Shown here one piece after another: positions 49,614 through 60,460 of a DNA stretch of 64,000 nucleotides (within the stretch, counting starts at the first letter, position 1; each line of letters opens with the position of its first letter). The translations under genes were made by a program, and so were the position numbers. The stretch comes from Boswellia sacra (taxonomy: Eukaryota; Streptophyta; Magnoliopsida; Sapindales; Burseraceae), in the NCBI GenBank assembly GCA_013180625.2, contig SNVD02013908.1, positions 558,001 through 622,000 on the forward strand. The letters run 5' to 3'. A model generated the notes under the pieces. It worked only from the letters and a program-made list of their open reading frames with translations. It was not told where the DNA came from and made no database searches.

Positions 49614-50812
49614 GTTTTGGGCTCTAAAATCTGAATCTGAATAGATTTCAGTGTTTAAAAAATTTAGGCCTGTTTGTTTTTGGTGCTAATCACTTTTTTT
49701 CAAACACATATGTCTGAATGAAAAAAGTGAAAAAAATCAACTTGTTTTTCATTCAAAACATCTTAATGTAATAAAATATCATAAATACCCTTATATAAAA
49801 ATATTTTTAATCTAAGAAAGTGCAATGTCATTAATGCCCCCTTGTAATATCAGCCAAACTTATGCTTACTGTGAAACCCTAGCCGCCATTCACCTCCTCT
49901 GTCCTCTGTGCAAGCCGGCACCTGTGAAGAAATCGACGAGTATCATTGACAAAATACATATCAAAATAGTCCTTTCTTCATGATCTACACAACCATTAAA
50001 ATATTTTTGGACAATTTATCTTTGTTTCGCCGCAAGAAGCACATAAAGATGGCAGCGCCGAATTTTTCTTGGCTTCCAAGACTCAAATGCCGCTTCATTT
50101 GTCAAAAATAATCTGGCACACTTGTAGATCATGAAGAGCTGATTATTCTGGTGTGGGCGTTGTCATCGGACACGCGAGATCGACAGTGACTGGCGACGGA
50201 GGACGTGATGGCTCCAGATCTTTCTCGGCTTCTAACAATTGAACTCCACTCCGTTTATCAAAACTAATATGGTAAGCTTGTTTAGCGTGAAGAGCCGATT
50301 GTTCTGGTATTGGTGTTGTTCCCGGATGACTACGTCGGTGGCCGACTGCGGTGGAGGGCGTGGCGACTCCGATCCATATTTATTTTATATGTAAAAATAT
50401 AATACAAAAATTTATTAATTATTTTATATGTAACTAAATTTCGAATTTTTTAAGTAAATAAAAATAATTAGTACAATATAATTTATTTAATTGTTAGAAT
50501 TTTGATTTAATTTTATTAAAAATATTTTTAATGGATTATAATTAATATAATATTAACTATTTTAAAAAAAATAATTTTGATTTAATTTTATTAACTATTT
50601 AATTTTTTAGGAATTGTAATAAACATAATACATATATTTTAAATTTCAACAATTATAAAATAGTCAAATTAAAATAAAAATATTCTCTCATCACTTTTTC
50701 TAAGTAATATTTAAAAGAGTAAACAAACATCCTATTAAGTGGTGTAAATTAAGTTCTAAAAAGTGTTTAGATCTAAAAAGTGTTAAGTGATTAAAACAAA
50801 CACTACCTAAGT
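49614..50812. mobile_element. Small non-autonomous transposon nested in the hAT element
   Basis: The left edge GGCCCGTTTGTTTT and the right edge AAACAAACACTAC are roughly inverted and are flanked by CTAAG (49609-49613 and about 50813-50817). A second, inner pair (near 49667 and 50727) also matches as an inverted repeat, so there may be one element inside another. GGGCCCGTTTGTTTG-like ends are common in plant MITE families. The interior has a GC-richer segment (49846-50372). Boundaries and superfamily are uncertain. Confidence 0.5.
50060..50370. repeat. Diverged ~156 bp tandem duplication, GC-rich core
   Basis: Units 50060-50215 and 50216-50370 align throughout: TTTCTTGGCTTC/TTTCTCGGCTTC, ATGAAGAGCTGATTATTCTGGT/GTGAAGAGCCGATTGTTCTGGT (shown in part), GGAGGACGTGATGGCTCC/GGAGGGCGTGGCGACTCC. 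The GC content is well above that of the flanking AT-rich DNA. It may be captured genic sequence; no reading frame spans it. Confidence 0.8.
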
Positions 50813-52814
50813 CTTAAAACTCACAAATTAAATTATTAAATAAAACTCTAATCTTGAATAGTTATATATATAAATAAAATAATTTTCTTAAAGGCTTAAA
50901 TAACGTATGAGTTATTCTTCTTTAAATAAGAGTCAATAACTCATTTAATTGCCTAAACAATTTTCAAAAGCTAAAATCAAAGACTGATGAGAAAAAGATA
51001 GAAAAATTGGAGAAGTTTTAGTTTGCTAGTGTCGCAAAAGAGACAGGTCACGAGATAAGGGTTGAAGCTTTGATATTTTGATATTTGGCAAAGCGAGAAA
51101 ATCTATGGTACAGTGGCTGTACCAGCTCAGATTGCTGACCTGGTACAACCGCCTAATAAAAATTAGATATTTAGTAATTTTAATGACATGGCTATCCCAT
51201 TGATAAAAATTAATTTTAATTCTATGCCATCATTTTCTCTCTCTTCTGGATCCCATCACACCTTTTAAAATTTGAACCTGCCGTCCCTCTCTCTCCTTTA
51301 AATCCTCTCACACCTTTTAAAATTTATCTTTGCTTTGGAAACAATAATTTTATTTATAGTTTCTCTCTCCACTGGGTGGAAATACACTTTTTGTTCGTTT
51401 TGCTCTTCTCCTTCTTAGATGAAGTGGCTCAAATGGGTATTTTTTTTCCTTTTCCTTTAGATCTGATTTTTCCATTTTAGAATAGCTCCAGATCTCTCTC
51501 CTGCATTCACTTACTCAAATGCTAAATTTTACCATATGCATATGTATTAATCAAAAATTTATCTGGATTCAATATCTATGTTTTGGATTTGAGTCTTTAA
51601 TGCGATTTGAGTAACAGGGAAGTGAGAGAATGTTCATCTTGTTCAAAATTGAGGATATGTGTTATGTTGGTGTTTATGTAAATTACAGGTTTTAGAGGCA
51701 ATAAACTGTTGGATGATTTTGAGATATGAATCTAGGTTTCGGGTATGAGATAGACTTTACCCTATATTTTCTAATATTTTGATGGTTAAGATTTGCCAAC
51801 ATTTTTGAGGAAATTTAGTGGTTGGTGCAGGTTCGCAAAGTGATGAATGGTGACATGAGTCCATAAATTTTTTGCTCTTCTCTATTTTTTCCCTCTCTCT
51901 GTATCTTTTTTTTTATATAAATATTGGTTGTAAATCCACCATTTCTGTTTGATGTCTCGGTGGTCTATGATTTGTGAATTCCTTAAAATATTCTACACAG
52001 ATATTAACTGATTAAGTTGTTGTTTAAATATTTAAATATTGTTGTAATGTTGTTGAAGCTGTCTGAATTGGTTTCGGTGGTGTTGAAGTACAATCTATTT
52101 GACTGATTTTATTTGCAAAAATTAAGCAAATGTGTCCAATTGTGGCTACTGTAGGTTTTTTTCATTTATATTTTGAATAATTGTCAATAATAAGGAACTT
52201 TTCCAGTTAATGAAGAAAGAATTGTCATTTGACAGTATCCATCTGAACCAATTGGTTTGGTGTTAGTTGTCGACTTCATTTCATATTCCATCTACTCTGG
52301 TTTGGATACCTGTCTCTGTCTTACCCTTACAAAGGAAATGTGTTTGGGAGTACCTGATGTTGCGGCCAACAATTACTAAGAAGCAAAATGTATCGTAATG
52401 TTAAAGTGCAATGCCTACTAATATATGTGCACCACAATTTGATAAAAGCAATGCCAACAATGCTAAAAAAAAAAATTTCAAATAAAGTACAGTGAGCCAT
52501 TTGATATCATATTTCTTCCACTTACACAAAAAAAAAAAAATTGTAAAGAGTATAATAACCATGCTAAACCTGTAAACTCGGTGATTATAAGAAGAATAAA
52601 TTTGAGTCAAGGCTCAATCTCCATTTCCTACTTGCATATCAAGAATGCATGTTAATGTGGCCTTCATCTTAATTTTTTACCTGTACATGAAAACAACATG
52701 TATTTTTCAATAAAATGTCCAAGAAAAAAGATACAAATATAGTAAAGAAAGTACATATAAATAAATAAATTGTTAGTGAACTTACACAAAAAAAAACTTA
52801 ATATACAAAAAGCA

Positions 52815-55449
52815 TTCAACTTTGTTCCCCTTGAGCTTGAGCTTGATCGACATTGAAATTGTAAAAATCCTTCGTTTCAACAATCTCAATATTACAATAA
52901 CAATAAGACCATAAATTAATATAGAATTACAATTAAAAAAAAAAGAAACCTAACTTGGAAAGTGTAAAGAAAAATTAAAATCTCAAGGATTACCGGATTA
53001 ACATGAGGCATTTGATCAATTCCTTGAAACATTGTAAAGTGTTGCAAATTTGCAACATGTGATGGAAGAAAGGCTGGTACATGTGATGAAGTTGTGACAC
53101 CAAAGTGATTCAATGATGAAGCAAAAGTTGCAACATGAGATGGAGGAAAGGTTGGTACATGTGATAGAGTTGTTACACCAAAGTGATTCAGTGATGGAGC
53201 AAAAGTTGCAACATGAGATGGGGTTATTACAAGAGATGAACCACTAACAACATCATGAGTGTGATGACCTATATCAACAATAATTATTGTAAAATTAAAT
53301 AATGGCTACATTAATTAAGATTACTAATAAGCACTTGAAGTGAAATTAATTTTAGGAAATCTCATACCTTTCTTATGCCTTTTCTTTTTCTTTTCCAATT
53401 TGCTCTTCATTCTACAATTCGTCATGCCTTTAGTTTTTACTGTTGGAGGATCCAATACTAGGGGCTCATCCACAAGAGTACTAAGATTTTTTTGGGCATC
53501 CATTTTCTTAGTATTTGCCAATGTATTAATAATTTCCTAATCTTTTTCAAGTAGCTTCATAGCTTCTAATAATTTCTCTTTCATAATAGTGGTTCCAAAG
53601 TCACTCAATGATGCTAAACTAAATACATGATTTCCTGCATGCATCAACTCACTAAGCCGCAATGATTGGCTAGACTTAACACTACCACTTGGTAAGTCAT
53701 TTTTATCATTACTTAACACAATCCTCTTTTTTGCCTCTTTGGTCCACCTTTTCAATATGTAGTGCACCAGTATACTAGTTAAATTATTCAAATCAAACAC
53801 CTTTAAAGCATGACGACACAATATTCCCATTGACTCAAATAATTTACAAGAACATGAAATCTTCAAAGAGTCATACTTGAATTGAATTATGTGCACTCTT
53901 TGTTGGCCTTCTTCATTTGCTTCATAAACATATTCCTCATCATTCTTTTTAATTTCTTTCATTCTCACACCCATACAGCCCAATTGCTCTTTTTCAAAAA
54001 AATTAAACATCTTGATAGTGTAAACTTTACTTGCATGGCTCAAAATTCCACTTTTTATTTTAAGACGAGCAGCGCCTTGTTTGCAACGATAATCTTCCTC
54101 TAACTCTGCTAAGCGCATTTCTTTGGTTTTGTTTTCATAGTGATGCACAAATTTAATGAGCTCCATTGTTTTTGTTAAAATTTGATGAAAAACATTATTT
54201 GTACTCTCACTTCTTTGAGTGGACTTGATATCTGCTGAAAAAGTATCCAAATTAAAAGCCCGACACCATTTCTCTCTAAGTGAATACAATTTTTTGAGCC
54301 ATGAATGATTTCTAAGATTGAATCGTTGAATCATATCATTCCAAGAGACTTCAAACTCCATGTCATCATGACATCCATAAAAACACTTATTGAACATTTG
54401 TTTGGAGTCAGGATTTGCATAATGACTAGCAAGATGTTGGGTGGCATTTTTAGCAATGTGCCAAGTGCATAATCGGTGACTTGTCTTTGGAAATACAACC
54501 TCAATTGCTTTTGACATTGCTTTGTCCTCATCTGTAAAAATTGTTTTAGGTTGTTTATTTCCTATTGCTTCTAAAAAAGACTCAAACAACCAAACAAATG
54601 ATTTAGTGCTCTCATCCAATAAAAGAGCACACCCAAACAACACATTTTTCCAATGATGATTTATTCCAACAAATGGAGCACAAATCAAATTGTATTTATT
54701 AGTTCGAAATGTTGTGTCAAAACAAACAACATCACCAAAGCAATCATAATCCAACTTTGATCTACCATCTCTCCAAAAAAAATTTGTCATTCGATTAGAT
54801 TGATCTACTTGCATTGTATAAAAAAAGTTAGGATCCTCGCCTTGTTTTTGTTTTAGATAATTAAGCAAACTTTGCACATCTCCCGCTTGAATCATTTCTT
54901 CTTTTTTCTTTTGCAAGTAGTTTGTGATATCTTTTTTTGTGAACCCGATATTCTCAACACCACCAACTTCATTGGTAAATAAAAATATGACTTTGTTGGT
55001 CTTATACTAGCATCAACCATAGAACTAATAACATTACCATGAGCATTGGATATTTTTCGACCTGATTTTAGAAACTGTCTTTCTTCAGGTTTAGCAAATT
55101 CATGGTTATGCTCATAATTTATAAAAGAAATTGTCCAAACTCCATCATTCACAGTGAATCGAATTACAAATTTGCAACCGATTCTTGTCTCTAAATTATT
55201 TATTCTTTTTGTTTCATATAAGTTTCCATCTTTATAAAATCCTTCTTTTGAACACACAAATTCTCGTTGTCGAATATTATTTGATGCATCTCTTCGAACT
55301 TGCCCTTTACGTACACTAAACCCTTTCATTAAAGCATATGTATTACATAAATCATAAGCTTCAGCATTCGAATGTACCTTCATTCCTACTTTGAGTTCGC
55401 CATCATCTTCATTCCCGAACACTTCATCTTTATCATTTGGAGAATCCAT
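52815..55449 (-). pseudogene. FAR1/FRS-type MULE transposase, broken
   Basis: Reading from ATG 55449: a FAR1 DNA-binding domain (KVGMKVHSNAEAYDLCNTYA, REFVCSKEGFYK, IGCKFVIRF, WTISFINYEHNHEF). Then comes a MULE transposase domain (DVVCFDTTFRTNKYNLICAPFVGINHH, KTIFTDEDKAMSKAIEVVFP, HRLCTWHIAKNATQHL) and a SWIM zinc finger (CSCKLFESMGILCRHALKVF). A frameshift at about 54980-54985, in a T run after RPTKSY, moves the rest into another frame; the continuation TNEVGGVENIGFTKK is in that new frame. A TAG at 53537-53539 follows LLEKD, and the same frame then continues with the FRS-like VKTKGMTNCRMKSKLEKKKK to a donor after 53368. Two further exons are probable, 53268-52994 and 52869-52815. As written it cannot make a full transposase. 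Confidence 0.9.
53030..53195 (-). repeat. 78 bp in-frame tandem duplication in transposase C-terminal exon
   Basis: In the penultimate transposase exon, a 26-codon unit (HVATFAPSLNHFGVTTLSHV and six more codons) is followed by a close copy (HVATFASSLNHFGVTTSSHV and six more) and then a partial third start HVANLQ. The frame is preserved. Confidence 0.85.
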
Positions 55450-57030
55450 TACTCAAATCAACCTAAAATAAAATCAAGAATCAATTTCATATTTAAAATT
55501 TCATATGATATTATTTTTTACCAAACTTTCATATAAAATTTTACCACATAAGTAATACATCATCTTAAAAAAAGAAACAATTAATAAAATTAATTTATTT
55601 TTATTAATGCTCATAAATAAATAAATCACTAAAACCATTATCAATAGTGTTATCCCCTCTTGTATGTATGAATATAATGTTATAACAACAATGATTTCTT
55701 AAATGGATTTTCTACCTCATCAATAGTCTAAATTGCAGCCTTTCAATCATTTGAGAAACTTAAAAAAATTGAATTAACATAATGAATTATTTAAAGAACT
55801 CGCCTAAATACTTTGTTAAAATCATTATTGATAAAATGAGCAAATGCATGTGGGTTACCTCTTCTCTGTCCTTTATAATGGAACATAACAGTTTGTCTTT
55901 TCTCAATTGCAATGGATTGTAGTGGCTGTAATTTTACTGTTTAATTAGAGGGAGTTGTAAAGGAAAGACAAGGAGTAGCAGGAGAGCTACGAATGAGAGG
56001 GAGGGAGTGGCGGGAAGTCTTGATGACTGATTAAAATTGATGGATCCAGAGGAGAGAGAAAAGGGTGGCATAAAATTAAAATTAATTTTTATCAATGGGA
56101 TGGCCATGTCATTAAAATGACCAAATGTCTAATTTTTATTAGACGGCTATACCAGGTCAGCAATCTGAGCTGGTACAGCCGCTGTACCATAGATTTTCTC
56201 TGGCAAAGCAAGCTATGAAGAATTAAATAGATGTTATATTTGTCCGTGCAAAAATTTTGTACAGCCCAAATTTCGTACAAAATGATAAGAAATATGCTGG
56301 TTAAGACTTGTCTGTCTGAAATCATTAGGCTTTGTTTTATCGAGAATCCTTGATTTGAGAGCTTTATGTAAAACGAGGATACTGTTTTATTCAGTTTCCT
56401 AAAAACAAAGGAAATCGGTCATTGATAAGTACACCAATAAAATACCGATGTGATTACTCTGATGCTTAATTTAGTACTACAATAAATATAAATCAACTGA
56501 AAATTAACCAAGTGAATTGGAATGAGTGAACAAATGAGCTTATTTAGTTTACCCTCGCTTACTTATTATTGGAGGTAGTATTTATCGGTGAATAAGCCGT
56601 TGCTTGGGCCTAAAATCTTGACTTAGTGGGCAATGAACAGACTTTAAGGATGACTTTGACCATTAACACTCGTTCAACCATGATTTGTTGTGAGAATTAA
56701 GGTGCAAATGGTTAGGGTTGGTAGTTTTCCCTTGCTCAATTGAGTATCCAAATTTTCTTTGCATAGGCCGATTAGGGGAAAAGCCTGGATTTTGGGGAAG
56801 CCTGAAGGCAGGGGCTCTAAGTACACATAGAGCCCGTATGCAATGAGGGTTGTATTGCTAAATAAACCCCACACCCGACGTGCACCACAGTGCTTTATAA
56901 GCCTATTTAATATTTTGTCTAATTTTTTTAGGTCCATATAGTTTTGAGTCTATATATTTTGTTTTAGATATTTCTGATTTGGCCCATTAGCATTTTAAGT
57001 CCATATATATATCTATATATATTTTTAAGA

Positions 57031-57142
57031 TTTGAAAGCTTGCTACATTTGAAGGGTTTGAAACCTGTGCACTTCAGCTTGTTTGATTTGAAAGCTTGCT
57101 ACAATTGAAGGGTTTGAAACCTGTGCACTTCACCAAACAAGC
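57031..57142. repeat. 56 bp tandem duplication
   Basis: TTTGAAAGCTTGCTACA begins at 57031 and again at 57087. Both units continue through GAAGGGTTTGAAACCTGTGC and differ at very few bases. The second unit diverges near its end. It lies in the right arm of the hAT element. Confidence 0.92.
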
Positions 57143-57746
57143 TTCCATGCCAAACGCCTTAAGCTGGGCACCTCTTATGCTTAATGTACACAAAGACTAA
57201 TATATAAAACTAATATTACATATTTTTTAAAATGAAAAATCAGGGAAATTCGAGGAATATTCGGGTGCAAGTGTTGTATCTCAACACCCGAAATTACCCG
57301 TTCCTAGAAAAAATCCAGAGATTTAGTAGGGGTTGGGGAGAAATTTCTTTGTCTAGTGCGGGTGTGAAAACGTCAAACCTGCATCTGTATCTGGATTTTA
57401 TCGTTCCTACAAGTGGTGCATCCACATATAATCATGCCTGGTCAAGCCCCACTCCCCTTTAGTTTAGGAATTGTGATATGGGAATGCCATCTACCAACCA
57501 TGTGGCATTTACCGAATGCATCTTTTTATGTGTGCTTTGACTAAGTCCTTCCATGGACACAAATATCATCTCGGGCTGGATCCTTGTTGGGCTGGATCTT
57601 GGCTAGCCTCATCAAGCCTTTTATATAAAAACCCTATTTAAACTGGACCTTATTTTTAGGCTTCGAATTTGGGCTTGATAATTTACATCCAACAATATTA
57701 ATTATTTACTGTTTGTAACGAAATTAAAATTTTAGAAATATTGTTT

Positions 57747-57748
<2 letters not shown>

Positions 57749-57784
<36 letters not shown>

Positions 57785-57796
57785 ATATATATATAT
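57749..57796. repeat. (TA)n microsatellite near hAT right end
   Basis: About 24 TA units interrupted once by TT, some 60 bases inside the right terminus of the hAT element. Confidence 0.9.
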
Positions 57797-57863
57797 TTTG
57801 GCAAAAGACAACCCGGGCTATAGCCTGGGTCCGCCCACCTTTGGGTCCGCCCTTGCATCGAAG

Positions 57864-59520
57864 GAAGCAGGGACATACATAAATGAACAAAGGCACTCAC
57901 ACCTGAGTTTTTTTTTTTTTTTTCCGAAATTAAAAAATTTATAATTAGTTGTTTTCATCTATATATTTGTGGGACATACTACAATGTTTAGATGGTAATG
58001 TTTAAATTTTAAGAGATCTAAAACATCACTGGATTAGCGTATATTGAATTATTAAGAAGGTGGAAGCAATGGATTTCAACCTGATAAAAAATATCAAGTC
58101 TCACACTTTGACGATTATAAATTCATAAATCTTCAATTAGGTAAACAATATGAAGATTTTGAATGCCATGACACATATAAACATTACTTAGATGTAAAGT
58201 AACTTCATAGTGATTTTACGGACATTATTTTATAATCAAGTATGATGATATCTGAAAAAATGCAGTTCAGCGGGAAAAATTTGTGCTAAATGGTGTTAAA
58301 AAGATAGAAAATTTTCTCAATAAACTAGGTAAAGCAAACAATAGAGACTAAAACTTCCGTTGTTTCATGAAACAAAAGATTGAAATGTCACCATGGAAGT
58401 AACGTTCATGAAAATTTCATGCATAAAAACTTTGGATAGTAGTCATACATCAGCTGGGTAATAAAATCGTATTAGCTAGGTACCTGTATATATATAAGGA
58501 ACAATGCCCTTCATATTCAATGAAATGGTGAAATAGACATTGCGGTAGCTAGCACCAAAATACATCCCTAGGGTTGCATGTATACATACCCAGTTCGTAA
58601 ACAACAAAAATCACTTTGTCTCTTATAAGATTTTCCATTGGATATGTTGACATGATATAATGTTGAGGTCATCACAATGTCTTCTCAAGAATAAAACACC
58701 AGTTTGATTTGCCATAAAATTGATCCACTACTATTGCAGTGTCCAATCAGATGTTAATCTGCAGGAAATTAGGCAAAATGAATGGGCATGCATGTAGCAT
58801 TAAAATTCAGTTAGATGAAAAGGAAAAATGACAGTAGTAGCACGATCTAAGAGTGGCAAAAACTTGAAAGAAACCACATACTGTCTTTCTCATTGAGCTT
58901 TACTTGAATTTCTTCTCTTGCCTTCAAATATAAATGGAAATTTTTTCTTGTTGAACTACCATATTTTATAAAACTTATCACATTGAATTAGCTATATAGC
59001 AATCAAACCTTTCATAAACAAGCCTGGTATTAAGAAAATTCTTAGGTGCATCTGCTGCACATACAAAGTACCAACCACAACATGTCATGACTGACATGCG
59101 TCTTGTGCACGATTATTGTAGTGCACATGTAGCAAATGTACAAAATTTTTTCTCTCATGCTAACTTTCTGTACCGAACGTATAATAAAATCACTCAAACA
59201 AAGGGTAAATATAGACACCCCAAATTTATCATTGCTAATTAAAACTCTTTGTAATTGAAAAACTAACATAACACCCTAATTTTAACGACATCATTCTTCC
59301 CGCCGAGCCCCCTTCCTTCTCGGCCAACAGAAATAACGATTAATAGTACAAGGGTATTTTTGATGTTTTCTCAGGCAGCTCTTCCTTAGCCAGAGCCTTC
59401 AAAATATAAGATTAGGTTTAGCTTTTTGATGTACCAGTTCTCAGTTGATACTTTAATTAGCATGGCGACATGTCAAAAATTATATATAACAACATTATAT
59501 AACAATTCTCAGTTGACATT

Positions 59521-59557
<37 letters not shown>

Positions 59558-60460
59558 TAGCAGTAATGTTGTTGCTTATTCTGATGAAATGGGATTGATG
59601 CTTTTGAACTGGAAAACACCCAGCCTCCTTCTGGTTTCTCTAATCTTCATAATTGTAACTGTAAACCTAGACACGTCAAGCCTCCAAAATGTTGTTAATT
59701 TGCCTATTAATTTTCACTTTAAGATTAGCTTGACACTGACACATCTTATGTTATACTTAGTAGGTATATTCCAGGTGTAATCCTTAAGTTTATCCATTGT
59801 AATCTTAACTTTCTAGAGTTAATCTTTTGTTTAGCTCACTGAAGACGACTCCCGGACGCTTACTCTCATGTACTATTATTTTGGGCGTGTTTACCTCTCA
59901 GGCTCATAACCAAGACTTCTATGGGTTCTCTCTTTTATTCTAGTAGCCGCGAACGGGTCCCAACATATACCATATGCAAAACCATAAATGCTGCGATCCC
60001 CTTTTTCACATTGGTGTATTGCATTACCTTAAATTTTAACACACATTCAAATATATCAGCGAAAAGTAGTTTTTACTTATTTTCACATTTACGTGGTTTC
60101 TTTAATAAATTAACTCGGCGACAATTTATTACATTTATATGATTTATTACGAATTCTTACGAAAACATTTACATGCATACAATAACGCAAATACACAGTA
60201 AACTTAACGAAAATGCTAGAGATCATGAATTGACCAATATTAGACCCTTCCAAAACTTTATTAATTATTGCTTGATATTCCTTTTTGATCTGAGAATCTA
60301 GGCCTGGACAATTTTCTTCAACCTATTATTTAATCTGACAATCACATAGGTATTGCTCATCTCTGATAGACGACCTGAAAATTTTTATTAGGTTCCAATG
60401 TCTTGCAACAGCTGCACGACAGAGTTATAAACCATCTTTTAGTTGCAGTCTGATAGAATC
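57864..60460. other. Intergenic region downstream of GPAT copy 2
   Basis: About 2.6 kb of AT-rich DNA without a supportable gene. The right 350 bases share short blocks with the 3' flank of GPAT copy 1. The frame at 59520-59780 starts in a TA microsatellite (59523-59555) and is not credible as a gene. Confidence 0.5.
59523..59555. repeat. (TA)n microsatellite
   Basis: An uninterrupted run of about 16 TA units in intergenic DNA. Confidence 0.9.

Larger units (their letters stand above)
51095..56200 (-). mobile_element. Mutator-like element (MULE) with long terminal inverted repeats
   Basis: Left terminal inverted repeat 51095-51253 and right 56042-56200, about 159 bp each and roughly 90% alike; both ends begin GAGAAAATCTATGGTACAG. 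They are flanked by an exact 9 bp direct repeat TGGCAAAGC (51086-51094 and 56201-56209), the target-duplication length of the Mutator superfamily. The element is 5106 bp. It encodes a FAR1/FRS-type (MULE) transposase on the minus strand (52815-55449, broken). The 1.5 kb between the left repeat and the end of that gene has no coding content I can support. High repeat identity and a perfect target duplication suggest a fairly recent insertion into the older hAT element. Confidence 0.93.
48657..57855. mobile_element. hAT-type DNA transposon with nested insertions (9.2 kb)
   Basis: The ends are inverted: CAAGGGCGGA at 48657-48666 and TCCGCCCTTG at 57846-57855. They are flanked by an exact 8 bp direct repeat CATCGAAG (48649-48656 and 57856-57863). 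An 8 bp target duplication with CAAGGG-type termini is the hallmark of the hAT superfamily. The right end has a second GGGTCCGCCC just inside. Removing the nested Mutator-like element (51095-56200 plus one 9 bp repeat) leaves about 4.1 kb. No hAT transposase (BED finger, C-terminal dimerisation block) is recognisable, so it is probably non-autonomous or heavily decayed. Its insertion contributes most of the distance between the GPAT copies. Confidence 0.85.

Noticed and set aside
59520..59780. 86-codon frame beginning in a TA microsatellite
   Set aside because: Its first residues are repeated Tyr-Ile from the microsatellite and the rest has no family match.
45559..60460. LTR retrotransposon between the GPAT copies
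   Set aside because: No long direct repeats, primer-binding site, integrase or reverse transcriptase motifs were seen; the insertions are DNA transposons.
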